Shown one piece after another: positions 16,563-25,312 of a DNA stretch of 64,000 bases. The notes beneath the pieces are model-generated. The model made no database searches and was not told the DNA's origin. It saw nothing but the letters and a program-made list of their open reading frames with translations. How positions within the stretch are numbered: position 1 is the stretch's first letter; the number at the start of each line of letters is the position of its first letter. The stretch comes from DATKUA01 sp965602675 (lineage in GTDB: Bacteria > Acidobacteriota > DATKUA01), in assembly GCA_965602675.1 (NCBI GenBank), contig CBFCZO010000006.1, forward strand, positions 1-64,000. The letters run 5' to 3'. The position numbers were made by a program, and so were the translations under genes.

Positions 16563-17444
16563 CTAGCCTATTCCTGGAATCATCGTATGTCTAACCTTGT
16601 TTAAGGCTTGCTGTGCGAATTGTAGTCTATCGTGGGGTAGGGCCTGACTTCTGGCTCGTATAAGAACATCTTCTTTACCCAGCGCAGCATAGATACCGTA
16701 AGCCGCAATTTTTAAAGTGTTCTTAATCAACAACATTAACATCGTTACAAAGTCAGTCATTTTTTTGCAGTGACGTATGATAATTATAATATCTTCATAT
16801 TTGTGCTCAACATACTTTGCAAATGAAAACCTACCTACTTCACGATAGTATAATAATGGTTTTGACATGTTTACAAATGTGAACTTTCCGAATGTGCGAC
16901 ACCACAGATCTCGATCCTGCGATCGATAAAACTTGGTGTCATAAAGGTTGTCGCGGAGCCAATCGCTGCGGGCAAAAACTGTTGGATGCAGGAATAACGT
17001 TTTTTCCAGGAGTATGGCAGGATTGTTGACATCGCGCAGCGAGTCGCGGTATCCAATCACGTTTGAGCAAGCATCAATGGAATAAGCGTCCGAACCAACA
17101 ATGTCAGCTTGGCTTTTCTCCGCTTCGGCCAGTTGTTCAGCGATTCGATTTGGATGCATTAGGTCGTCGGCATCCATACGAGCGATAAAGGTACCTTGTG
17201 CTAACCCGGCAATCTGATTCAAACGGTAGGCTATGCCAAGATTCTTCCCGTCTGAAAAAACACGAACACGTTCATCGGTCACCTGTTGAGCCAATTGTAG
17301 TGAGCCATCGGTTGAGCCATCGTCTACGAGAAGTAGTTCCCAATCTTCGAAGGTTTGTGCGAAAACAGAGCGAATAGCATCTTTGAGAAACTCACCAGGG
17401 TTGTAGAAAGGTATTGCAATAGTCACTTTCATTTGTTTTTGCAT
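16563..17444 (-). CDS. glycosyltransferase family 2 (GT-A fold)
   Basis: A 293-residue inverting glycosyltransferase. It starts MKVTIAIPFYNPGEFL, has the nucleotide-binding LLVDDGSTDGSL, and the metal-binding DxD motif in ARMDADDLMHPNR. The remaining part (FLHPTVFARSDWL, RSQDRDLWCR) matches the GT2 acceptor half, where the ED/QD pair supplies the catalytic base. It acts in the cytoplasm on an undecaprenyl-linked acceptor. ATG 17444 is used; an ATG four codons later (17432) is equally possible and neither has a strong ribosome binding site. The 88 bases before the flippase stop are AT-rich. Confidence 0.85.
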   Translation of the reverse strand: MQKQMKVTIAIPFYNPGEFLKDAIRSVFAQTFEDWELLLVDDGSTDGSLQLAQQVTDERVRVFSDGKNLGIAYRLNQIAGLAQGTFIARMDADDLMHPNRIAEQLAEAEKSQADIVGSDAYSIDACSNVIGYRDSLRDVNNPAILLEKTLFLHPTVFARSDWLRDNLYDTKFYRSQDRDLWCRTFGKFTFVNMSKPLLYYREVGRFSFAKYVEHKYEDIIIIIRHCKKMTDFVTMLMLLIKNTLKIAAYGIYAALGKEDVLIRARSQALPHDRLQFAQQALNKVRHTMIPGIG

Positions 17445-17532
17445 TGGTGGTCAGTTGCTATCAAATAAACGTATATTATGAATATAATTTTTAAATGAAA
17501 AGCAATGTGCGAGGCGAGTGCGATGATCATTG

Positions 17533-18828
17533 TCATTTGGCTGAGTTGCCTCCTTGTCGATGAACAAGAATTGCAAGAGAAAGGATTATGAAAAGCACGA
17601 TGTAGGCGGCGACCTGGCAACAACTTAACACGGTAACCGTCTGGACCAGAGTTAATCCGTATGTGTCGCTGACGAAGTAGGTAAGCACTATCCCTGAAAT
17701 TGAGAGGAAATCGAATATCAGGATCAACTCCTGTTTGCGGATCGCCAACACGATGTTGCTCAATGAGCCGGAAACGAACTGGCACAAAGCCCACGGCGCC
17801 ATAATCGCCGCAATGACGCCGGAAATCTCCCAAGCCTGCCCGAATGCCAGGCTGAAAAGGAACGGGCCTGCGAGAATCAGGATTGTGGTTGGGAATAATC
17901 CGATTACTAACAAAACAAGTGCCACCTTGAAGAAGAAGCCCGACAACCTTTGCGGTTCTTCTTTGAACAATGTGGACATTTTCCTCAAGTTGACATCCGC
18001 GATACTGTGTCCGATGAAAACCAGGGGAATCTTGACTATGCGCTGAACCAAGAAGAAGAAACCGGCTGAAGCTACTCCATGCAGCTGTGCAATGATCATC
18101 GGCGGCATGTTGAGTCCTAAATAGGCGATAAACGATGAAGGTGCGGTGAACATCGGAAACTTGCGGTTTTCCTTCAGTGCGGAAGTGAGGTGCTCCAAAC
18201 GGAACGGGCAAATCAAATCCGTAATTTTCTCCCGGGATTTTCTGAACATTCTCAGGAGTCCGATACTCCTGCCGATAAGCTCGCCGAAAAAGAGTCCGAG
18301 CCAGCCAAGCTGCGCCGGACCGAAAGCGATCTGAGAGACCGCGCGGCCGCCGTTTTGCAGGATCACCACGCGTGCGATCAGCGGAAAGCCTTTTTCTCTG
18401 ATGAACCAATAGCGGAAAGCGAAAAACAGTCCCGTGATCAGGATCAAGGGAAGTATCACGAAAGCCGACCACGCAGGTAGTTCTCCGAAACCGAGGATCG
18501 AATAACTGATCAGGACGTACAGAACCAGAACACCGACAACCGAGGAAAGGAGCACAAAAATCACTGATGCGACTACGAGGTAAGCGGCCTCCCTGTCGTC
18601 GTCGGCTCCCACAATCGCCATGTGATAGGAGAGCGAAGCTATGGCGGCGGCGACCGCCAAGAATGCCAGCAGGAGCCCCATCCTGCCGATGTCATCGGGT
18701 GTGTAGAGCCGGGTGATGATCGGAGCGGAGATAATCATCAGGCCGTAACCGACGGCCGTGCCCACGGTCAGTGTTGTGACATCCCGCGCGAATCTGCCTG
18801 TAGCAATCCTCTTGAGATAGTCGAGCAA
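17533..18828 (-). CDS. wzx: Wzx-type polysaccharide flippase
   Basis: A 431-residue polytopic membrane protein of the MOP/polysaccharide-transport superfamily with about 12 hydrophobic segments. The N-terminus has RDVTTLTVGTAVGYGLMIISA and ITRLYTPDDIGRMGL, the standard Wzx opening (TRLYTPEDFG). Wzx moves the finished lipid-linked repeat from the inner to the outer leaflet. The start is a TTG at 18828 with an AGGAGG site 7-8 bases before it; there is no competing ATG nearby that keeps the opening helix. With two polymerase/ligase copies and Wzz proteins this completes a Wzx/Wzy pathway. Confidence 0.87.
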   Translation of the reverse strand: MLDYLKRIATGRFARDVTTLTVGTAVGYGLMIISAPIITRLYTPDDIGRMGLLLAFLAVAAAIASLSYHMAIVGADDDREAAYLVVASVIFVLLSSVVGVLVLYVLISYSILGFGELPAWSAFVILPLILITGLFFAFRYWFIREKGFPLIARVVILQNGGRAVSQIAFGPAQLGWLGLFFGELIGRSIGLLRMFRKSREKITDLICPFRLEHLTSALKENRKFPMFTAPSSFIAYLGLNMPPMIIAQLHGVASAGFFFLVQRIVKIPLVFIGHSIADVNLRKMSTLFKEEPQRLSGFFFKVALVLLVIGLFPTTILILAGPFLFSLAFGQAWEISGVIAAIMAPWALCQFVSGSLSNIVLAIRKQELILIFDFLSISGIVLTYFVSDTYGLTLVQTVTVLSCCQVAAYIVLFIILSLAILVHRQGGNSAK

Positions 18829-18896
18829 AACTGATCCTCCTGGGCCGGGATTATAAACCAGGCAGGTTGGCAGTGGGGATTATTCAGCCCTGTCAG

Positions 18897-19676
18897 TCAG
18901 TTTTTACGATACAGGCAGACGATGTTGCTGGCAATCTTTCTGGTTGGAAGGAGCCTTCGGGCAAGGTTGCGCCTTTTCATGTCTTCACGCAGTTTCTTCT
19001 CTCTGGTCTTCGATGCTTCCGGAGAGTAGCCGCATTGGGGGCACATGTAGACCCTTATCGTTCTGGTCCTTCCCGTAAACAGCTTATATGTTCTCCAAAT
19101 AATCTCCTTGAAGATCACCTGCCTGATGTAAACCAGTGCCGAATCGACCAGGCTGAAGCCGTCGAACAGATTTTTCATCTTCTTACGATCGAAGGTCCGC
19201 TGGTGGTACCAAGGGTTGAATCTGCAACCGCAATAGAGGCAAGTTACCCAAATCCTCTTTTCCTTGAAGGGCACGGAGACCAGGATGTGTTTTGCGGCTA
19301 CCCTCTGCAGTTCCAGCAAAGCTTTTCCGTACACTCCGTAAGGTATGTGTTCGAGGGTTTCCTGCGCAGTGACCAGTTCGAAGCTGTCGTCGGGAAAGGG
19401 CATTGCCTCAAGCGATCCCTGCCTGATTTCAGCTTTGCATAAGGAGTGTTCGATCGCTGTTAAAGAGCGCTCCAGCCCTGTCAGGTTGCACCGGAAGCCG
19501 TTTTCCTTGAGCATCCTAAGGAAGTAGCCGTTGCCGCAGCCCGCGTCGAGAAGCGAGGTGGTCGAATCGGGAATCATATCGAGCACCTTTGAGAAACGCT
19601 CGAGAGCCGCGGGATCGTTGATGTACCTGTCAGCGTGCCACGCTTCGGGATTTTCGTACCAAGAAGAATCATTCAT
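18897..19676 (-). CDS. class I SAM-dependent methyltransferase with Cys pairs
   Basis: A 259-residue methyltransferase. The SAM-binding motif I is SLLDAGCGNGYFLRML (about residues 40-55), motif II has EAMPFPDDSFELVTAQETLEHI, and the rest of the Rossmann fold follows. Unlike most small methyltransferases it carries CLYCGC at about residue 145 and CPQCGY at about 220, which could make a zinc-binding site or ribbon. It lies at the start-distal end of the - strand polysaccharide genes, just after wzx, so a sugar O-methylation or chain-terminating role is plausible. The acceptor is unknown. Confidence 0.75.
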   Translation of the reverse strand: MNDSSWYENPEAWHADRYINDPAALERFSKVLDMIPDSTTSLLDAGCGNGYFLRMLKENGFRCNLTGLERSLTAIEHSLCKAEIRQGSLEAMPFPDDSFELVTAQETLEHIPYGVYGKALLELQRVAAKHILVSVPFKEKRIWVTCLYCGCRFNPWYHQRTFDRKKMKNLFDGFSLVDSALVYIRQVIFKEIIWRTYKLFTGRTRTIRVYMCPQCGYSPEASKTREKKLREDMKRRNLARRLLPTRKIASNIVCLYRKN

Positions 19677-19826
19677 ACCGGAACTCTATTGGAAGAACGC
19701 GTAATTCATAGTACAAATGTCCCGGAACATAAACAAGTAAAACCAATGATGTAAAAGCCCGGGCTAAGGCCGGATCTATTTCTACGACGGCCTCGCCCGA
19801 GCTGATATCGCTCTCAGCTTGTTTGT

Positions 19827-21161
19827 TCAGACCAGTTTGCGGCACTCCATGTAGAAGCGCTTTTCCTCGGCTTCGCCCATCGAGAATGTCTTGCGGGGCA
19901 GAGCGCCGTCGAGGATCACCGTCTTGAACAGGTCGTTCTTATCCATCGCGGGTAGATAGAAGCCCATGTTGCCGGAAACGCGGCCGAGCTTGTCCACTAC
20001 CGAGGTGCCGTGGACGTAATCGATCTCCTCCGCTCCGCCGTCATCGATAAACTTGTCGAGGAACAGCTGAAGCGAGCCGACCGGCAGATTCGAATCTGGA
20101 TTCGAGATTTCGATGATCCCGTAGCCCCCCGACCTGATGACGCCTATCTTGTGAGCTCCGCTCTGAGCGTCGACCTGCTTTTTCATTTCATCAAGCGAGT
20201 CTGCGACGGAAAATCCGAAGCGGCCGGAGTAATGAGCTTCCATTTCTTTGAGCAGGTCCCTGTCAGTGTCGAGCTCGAAGAGCACGCGGTGAATCGGCTC
20301 GAAAACGAGGGCTTCGTCATGAACGTTGACGATCTCCGCCAGGGCGAATCTGCGCGGATCGTCCCGGACGGCCTGCTGATCGGGCGCACTCTCCTTCACC
20401 TTCTCCCAGATTGCCTTGGCTGTTGCCAGGGAATGATTGCCGTCGCCCATGGCGAAGAGCAGGACGGGCGTGTCCTCGGGCAGATCGTAGTGCCTGGCGA
20501 AGTTCTGAGGTGCGGCAAGGTTCTCGAGCGCCTCCTCGACGCCGCGTTCCAGTTCGGGATCGTCGACAAGGTAACCACGCAGGCGGCCGGATTTTTTCAT
20601 CAACTCGAAGTCGTAAAGCCCCTGCAAGATATCCTTACTTTGTGTCAGCGGGCCGACGACTGTGTCCTGCGGATCGTCGATGAGGATCATGATGTGAGGC
20701 AATTCGAGGCCGGCGCCTTCGCGGATTCGCATGCGCGGCGGGATACGCTCGAGGATTGTGCCCTCGGACGCGCGAATCAGGCTTGAGGAACCTGCGTGGT
20801 AGTCGTATCTATCGAGATCGACGCACAGCACAAGACCTTTTCTCGTTTTTCCGGCAGCGTCTCGCTCGACGTAGGCGATACCTTCGTAGGGTGAAAAAAC
20901 ACCCAGCTCGAGGTATTCGTCCATCTTGTTGCGTATCGATGCTATGCGCCGGTCGGGATCGGCTTCGTTCAAATACAATTCCGGGTAAATCAAATGGAGC
21001 GTGGAGGGCTCATCGCCGACGAGTTGCTCCACTTCCTTCCAGTACTCGGGTTCCGAGGTGAACTGATCGCAGGCGACAATCGCCCACTTAGTGGGATCGA
21101 TCCCTTTCTTGGGCAATAGAACCTGGGGGATTCCTATTCCTATCGATTCGAATTTTTTCAT
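19827..21161 (-). CDS. DUF1015 family protein
   Basis: A 444-residue protein of the DUF1015 family. The family signature is LLFAMGDGNHSLATAKAIWE (about residues 240-258), with IVACDQFTSEPEYW near the N-terminus and a C-terminal half resembling other members. The biochemical role is unsettled. The ATG at 21161 follows AAGGAG with 8-base spacing; the GTG three codons upstream would put that site one base away and is rejected. The gene stands alone between the polysaccharide locus and a serine hydrolase gene. A GC-rich imperfect hairpin without a T-run lies in the 150 bases after its stop. Confidence 0.82.
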   Translation of the reverse strand: MKKFESIGIGIPQVLLPKKGIDPTKWAIVACDQFTSEPEYWKEVEQLVGDEPSTLHLIYPELYLNEADPDRRIASIRNKMDEYLELGVFSPYEGIAYVERDAAGKTRKGLVLCVDLDRYDYHAGSSSLIRASEGTILERIPPRMRIREGAGLELPHIMILIDDPQDTVVGPLTQSKDILQGLYDFELMKKSGRLRGYLVDDPELERGVEEALENLAAPQNFARHYDLPEDTPVLLFAMGDGNHSLATAKAIWEKVKESAPDQQAVRDDPRRFALAEIVNVHDEALVFEPIHRVLFELDTDRDLLKEMEAHYSGRFGFSVADSLDEMKKQVDAQSGAHKIGVIRSGGYGIIEISNPDSNLPVGSLQLFLDKFIDDGGAEEIDYVHGTSVVDKLGRVSGNMGFYLPAMDKNDLFKTVILDGALPRKTFSMGEAEEKRFYMECRKLV

Positions 21162-21248
21162 GAGTTCCACTCCTTAAAGCTGGCATTCAAGATTATCCGT
21201 ATTCCCGAGTGAAACTCAAGAATCGATTGCCGGATTCCGCCCGTTTAT

Positions 21249-22940
21249 TCACGCGGAATCAACCTCGCTGCTATACTTCTTATCAAACCGTATGCCTTTC
21301 ACGCGCCCTGCGGAAACTTCGAATCCGCTCACAGTGCCGCCTTCGTCTCTGGAGAATGTCGCCGAGATGGAGCTAAGTGTGAACACGTCGGGGGTGACGG
21401 CTTCTAACGGATCTTCGGGGGCATTGCGGAATCTCATGTAGAGCTTACCGTCCACGCTCTCAATTCTGTAAACCATATCCAACTCTTCGCTGTAGTAATC
21501 CCCGGTGTATTCTTCGAGTTGCGCTGCAGACAACACGGGAGGCGTATAACGTGTGTAGTCGTTTCTATTAACTCCGTTGACGTGGAATTCAAAGGTGAGG
21601 CTGCCGCCTGCTTCGCTGAATTTGATCAGGAGTTCGCTGCCGAATAGCTCACCCGTGAACTCGCTTGCGCTGATCGGCAACATATCGGCCTGGTATTCAT
21701 CCCGAATCAGCTTAAGACCGGATTCGGTCGCGGCAATTTCCCAGAAGCTGTCGTTGTCTTCGGTCTTGTAATTGCCTGTACAAGACTCGAGATTTTCTTT
21801 CGACAGCAAGACGGTTTCGATTTTATCCGCAGTCTCGACCTCAGCCTCTTCCGTGTCGGCTTCGAATTGGTCAGCGAGGTAAACATCAGCCACCTTGCGG
21901 CAGAGAGTCGAGGGATCCATCGAGCCCAGGTTGCTAAGGCATACAACTGTGAAATGCTCATTTGGGAAGCGCAGGATCGCGGTGCGGAATCCGACGAAGG
22001 CGCCGCCGTGGGCGACCGTTTTCAAGCCCTTGTATTCGCCGTGGACCAGACCGAAGGCGTAGGTGATTTCCTCACCGCTGCTCAATTTCCCTTTAGTAAG
22101 AATCAGATCGATAAGTCCTTCATCCAGTTTGTTGTCGTAGAAATTCTGATCCCATAAATACATGTCTTCGACAGTGGTGAATACGCCGCCGTCGCCGACG
22201 ATATCGAGGATCGTCTCGTTGATCACAAAGCCGTTCTCGGTCGGCGCATATCCGGTAGCCCTGTTGGGGACAATGACGGTGCAGTCATCGTGGAAGTGGG
22301 TATTATTCATGCCGAGCGGCTCGAAGATGTTCTCCCGGGCGAACTCAGCCAACGACGTGCCGCTGACGCGCTTGACGATCTCGCCCAGGAGGAAAAAGCC
22401 GGAGTTGGAATAGAGATATTCGCTGCCTTGCGGGAAATTCAATGCTTTTTGCCGGGAGATTACCTCCAAGGCATCCTGAGAGGTGTAATACTCATCGTCG
22501 CCGATACCCCGCAGCGCCTGCAGCACAAGGTAGTCCCGGACACCGCTGATGTGGTGGACCATCTGACGGACGGTGACGGGCTGGTAAGTTTCCGAGAGTT
22601 CAGGCAAGTACTCCCTCACGCCGGCATCGAGGTCGAGCTTGCCTCGCAAGTGCAGCAAAGCGATGCAGGCGGCGGTGAACTGCTTCGCTGTCGAGGCAAT
22701 ACGATAGACGGAGTCCGGTTTGTTGGTGATGCCGTGCTCGAGGTTGGCCATGCCGTAGCCACGTTTGTAGAAGATCTTGCCGTCCTTGATCACGGCGAGG
22801 GAGCAGCCGGGAGAAGCGGTCGAATCCCATTCCGAAAATATCCGGTCTACCTGATCAGTTATCTCATCGGCGAGGACCGCCGGCGTTGTCAACAAGCTCA
22901 GAGTCGATAACAGAATTAGAATCGTGTTCTTGGGCTTCAT
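21249..22940 (-). CDS. secreted serine hydrolase, beta-lactamase/DD-peptidase (class C) fold
   Basis: A 563-residue exported protein. A Sec signal peptide (MKPKNTILILLSTLSLLTTPAVLA) is followed by the class C beta-lactamase-like catalytic domain: Ser83-x-x-Lys86 in RIASTAKQF, the YSN motif in YLYSNSGFF, and an HGG variant of the KTG box in VAHGGAFVGF. Residues from about 395 hold two C-terminal lipocalin-like beta domains (CTGNYKTEDND and YTGDYYSEELD), as in Pab87-type peptidases. It is probably a periplasmic peptidase or esterase rather than a true beta-lactamase. GGAGGATAGG lies directly before the ATG. It shares its strand with the racemase gene 36 bases upstream. Confidence 0.84.
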   Translation of the reverse strand: MKPKNTILILLSTLSLLTTPAVLADEITDQVDRIFSEWDSTASPGCSLAVIKDGKIFYKRGYGMANLEHGITNKPDSVYRIASTAKQFTAACIALLHLRGKLDLDAGVREYLPELSETYQPVTVRQMVHHISGVRDYLVLQALRGIGDDEYYTSQDALEVISRQKALNFPQGSEYLYSNSGFFLLGEIVKRVSGTSLAEFARENIFEPLGMNNTHFHDDCTVIVPNRATGYAPTENGFVINETILDIVGDGGVFTTVEDMYLWDQNFYDNKLDEGLIDLILTKGKLSSGEEITYAFGLVHGEYKGLKTVAHGGAFVGFRTAILRFPNEHFTVVCLSNLGSMDPSTLCRKVADVYLADQFEADTEEAEVETADKIETVLLSKENLESCTGNYKTEDNDSFWEIAATESGLKLIRDEYQADMLPISASEFTGELFGSELLIKFSEAGGSLTFEFHVNGVNRNDYTRYTPPVLSAAQLEEYTGDYYSEELDMVYRIESVDGKLYMRFRNAPEDPLEAVTPDVFTLSSISATFSRDEGGTVSGFEVSAGRVKGIRFDKKYSSEVDSA

Positions 22941-22976
22941 CCTATCCTCCTCAGAAAATTCGGTGCGTGATCAACA

Positions 22977-23666
22977 TTATTTGGTGGCCTCTCTGAGAGC
23001 AGCTCGGGCCAGCAGACGTGTAGAATCGAGCGTCGGCAGCGGCGAGACGGTGTCGTCAACGAGCAGAGGTATCTCGGTGCAGCCCAGGACTACCGCATCG
23101 CAACCGGTATCTTTTAGCCTGCCGATCACATTGGTAAAGTGGCGTCTCGCCTCGTTGGTGAAGACCATATTCACCAGGTCGTCGAAAATTATCCTGTTAA
23201 TTTCGACTCGCTCTTCCGTTGAAGGGATGACATACGCGATGTCGAATTTCTCCAAAGCCCGAGGGTAAACAGGACCTTCCATCAGGTATTGCGTGCCGGT
23301 GATGCCCAGCTTTGCGAATCCGCGCCGTTTTGCCTCAGCGCCCACCTCTTCGGCGATGTGCAGCCAGGGCAGGGGAGAGCGGTTAGCGACCAGCGGGAAG
23401 GCTTCATGGATTGTGTTGTCCGGGCTGATCAGGAAATTAGCTCCTGCCTTTGCCAGCTTTCCCGCCGACGACAGCATCAAAGCGGCCACGCCCTCCTGAT
23501 CGCCGGCGTCGATGTGCTTCATGTACTCACCCAGTGGGTGGGTGTGCATCGACATCTCCGGGTGCATGTGGCGGCCGAGGATCGCAGGGCCCTCGTTGCA
23601 GATCGTTCGGTAGCAAAGCGCCGCACCCTCGGCGCTGCAGGCGACTATTCCTATATGTTTGGGCAT
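22977..23666 (-). CDS. aspartate/glutamate racemase-family protein with Asp in place of the first catalytic Cys
   Basis: A 229-residue protein with the two-domain Asp/Glu racemase fold (HIGIVACSAEGAALCYR, then MHTHPLGEYM). The usual first catalytic motif CNTxH reads PDNTIH (Asp83), while the second is kept in VVLGCTEIPLL. True racemases use two thiols; a single-thiol protein may be one-directional, act on a different substrate, or be a decarboxylase/isomerase relative. GGGGGAATGGG precedes the ATG. It is followed by the exported class C hydrolase, so a link to D-amino acids of peptidoglycan is possible but unproven. Confidence 0.75.
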   Translation of the reverse strand: MPKHIGIVACSAEGAALCYRTICNEGPAILGRHMHPEMSMHTHPLGEYMKHIDAGDQEGVAALMLSSAGKLAKAGANFLISPDNTIHEAFPLVANRSPLPWLHIAEEVGAEAKRRGFAKLGITGTQYLMEGPVYPRALEKFDIAYVIPSTEERVEINRIIFDDLVNMVFTNEARRHFTNVIGRLKDTGCDAVVLGCTEIPLLVDDTVSPLPTLDSTRLLARAALREATK

Positions 23667-23835
23667 CCCATTCCCCCTGATTTGAGCGTTCCACTAAAGC
23701 TCCATCTTATCAAAAGAAAGCAAACCCGGATTCATTATCTATGTATGCATTTGTAATCATTATTTGCAGTCGCTTAGCTGTTTATTTACTATAGTGTGCG
23801 AAGAATCCAGAGATAATCAGGAAAGCACGTCATCT

Positions 23836-25152
23836 ATGGGAACAGAGGGGGAATATCTTATCGGCATTAAGGCAATAGCCCAATATCTCGATCTCAGCGT
23901 CCGCAGTGTTTACAGATGGGAGAAAGAGTACGGCCTGCCGCTGCATCGCACTTCCGGTGCGAAAGGGACCAGGGTATTAGCGCTAAAAGAAGAACTGGAT
24001 CAATGGCTGGTTAACTTCGATGGTGCGTCGTCCCGTAATTCATTGTTAAAAAATACGCTTTGGATACTCTCATTCATGGTCATCCTAATCGGCCTGATCG
24101 CAGCATTATTATTGCTGGGTGTCATCAAACTTGGGCAGGAACCATCACCAACTCACGTAAAAATCAGAGACAATCTAATTGTTATTACTGATGAACAGGG
24201 GGACGAGATCTGGTTGTTCGCTGCCAGCTCATATTCGATTGCTCAGAAAAATTTAACATCGATTATCGACTTCCGCGATATTGATGATGATGGTTTCAAC
24301 GAAGTGGCAGCAGCCACATATGACATCTCGAGGGATCAATTTCGCGTAACACTATTCGACAATGACGGGACGAGGCTCTGGGATCGCCGCATGTCATCCG
24401 AGATCAGTTTTAATGGTATTAAGCTAAGATCGTTCTTCCTTACTGCGCACGTCAAGTTCGCTCAGCGGAGCAATGGCGAGACGGTCATATTGTCTCGCTG
24501 GAACCACAGGGAGCGCTTTCTGGGTGTCATCGTGTGTCACGATATAGAGGGGGAACTGACAAATTCGTATCTGCACAAAGGGAATGTCAGTTCCATGAAG
24601 CTGTGCGATCTCGATGCCGACGGTGAAGAAGAGATCGTATTCGCAGGTACGAATAATTTGCTGAATGGGGAAGGCGTGTTCGGGATTCTCTCAATTGATG
24701 ATTTTAACGGCATCAGCCCCCCGTATAAGGTCGAACCGGAATATGAAGATCTAAGCAACAAGCTGATTAATTACATTGAAGATAAACCGGATCCTGGGAT
24801 TCAGAAAGCCTATTTCAGATTTAAGAAACTGATAATCATGCCCGAATTGATGCCTGAGTACATTGTTGCGCGTGTGATCTATGCCGACTCAGCGTCAATG
24901 CACATCAGACTCGCTCAATGGAGGATTTCTAAGAACGAGACATTGGCTATCGATCATGTTTTCTCTTCGTCCGGTCATTTGAAAGCTGTCCTTCCTACTC
25001 CCAGCGCAGAAAAGATACTGCCGGGGTTTCTGAATTCCTACGGCGCCGAGAATTCATTGGATGAAATCAAAGAACTCTGCGGCAGGAGTGTATTGCGCTG
25101 GAGCGGAGCTGGCTGGGAGCCGGTTCAAATCGCAATGGAGGGAGAGGAGTAG
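23836..25152 (+). CDS. membrane-anchored HTH protein with FG-GAP-like extracytoplasmic domain
   Basis: A 438-residue protein, not a known family by name. Residues about 8-60 form an excisionase/MerR-like winged helix-turn-helix (AIAQYLDLSVRSVYRWEKEYGLPLH). A single TM segment lies at about 76-100. The rest is outside the membrane, with two Asp-rich FG-GAP/VCBS-type calcium-loop motifs: DIDDDGFNEVAAA at about 147 and DLDADGEEEIVFAG at about 256. The layout suggests a one-component transmembrane regulator like CadC/ToxR, with a beta-propeller-like sensor. The frame is open to a TTG at 23764; ATG 23836 is chosen because the HTH starts soon after. It is divergent from the racemase gene. Confidence 0.7.
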   Translation: MGTEGEYLIGIKAIAQYLDLSVRSVYRWEKEYGLPLHRTSGAKGTRVLALKEELDQWLVNFDGASSRNSLLKNTLWILSFMVILIGLIAALLLLGVIKLGQEPSPTHVKIRDNLIVITDEQGDEIWLFAASSYSIAQKNLTSIIDFRDIDDDGFNEVAAATYDISRDQFRVTLFDNDGTRLWDRRMSSEISFNGIKLRSFFLTAHVKFAQRSNGETVILSRWNHRERFLGVIVCHDIEGELTNSYLHKGNVSSMKLCDLDADGEEEIVFAGTNNLLNGEGVFGILSIDDFNGISPPYKVEPEYEDLSNKLINYIEDKPDPGIQKAYFRFKKLIIMPELMPEYIVARVIYADSASMHIRLAQWRISKNETLAIDHVFSSSGHLKAVLPTPSAEKILPGFLNSYGAENSLDEIKELCGRSVLRWSGAGWEPVQIAMEGEE

Positions 25153-25312
25153 CCAAAAAGACGATAAACTCATCAATCGTCATGGCATGTCGTGTTTTGC
25201 CGGATAGATAAGACCGTCTGAAAGCAGACATCGATTCAGCGCTGGATACTAATCCTGCAGTAAGGTTAGGATTAATCCAGATTCTGCGCTGGCTTAGCAC
25301 CACACAAATGGT

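Noticed and set aside
21249..22940. True class C beta-lactamase (resistance gene)
   Set aside because: Length, the C-terminal lipocalin-like domains and the HGG variant fit the broader serine hydrolase family, not AmpC.
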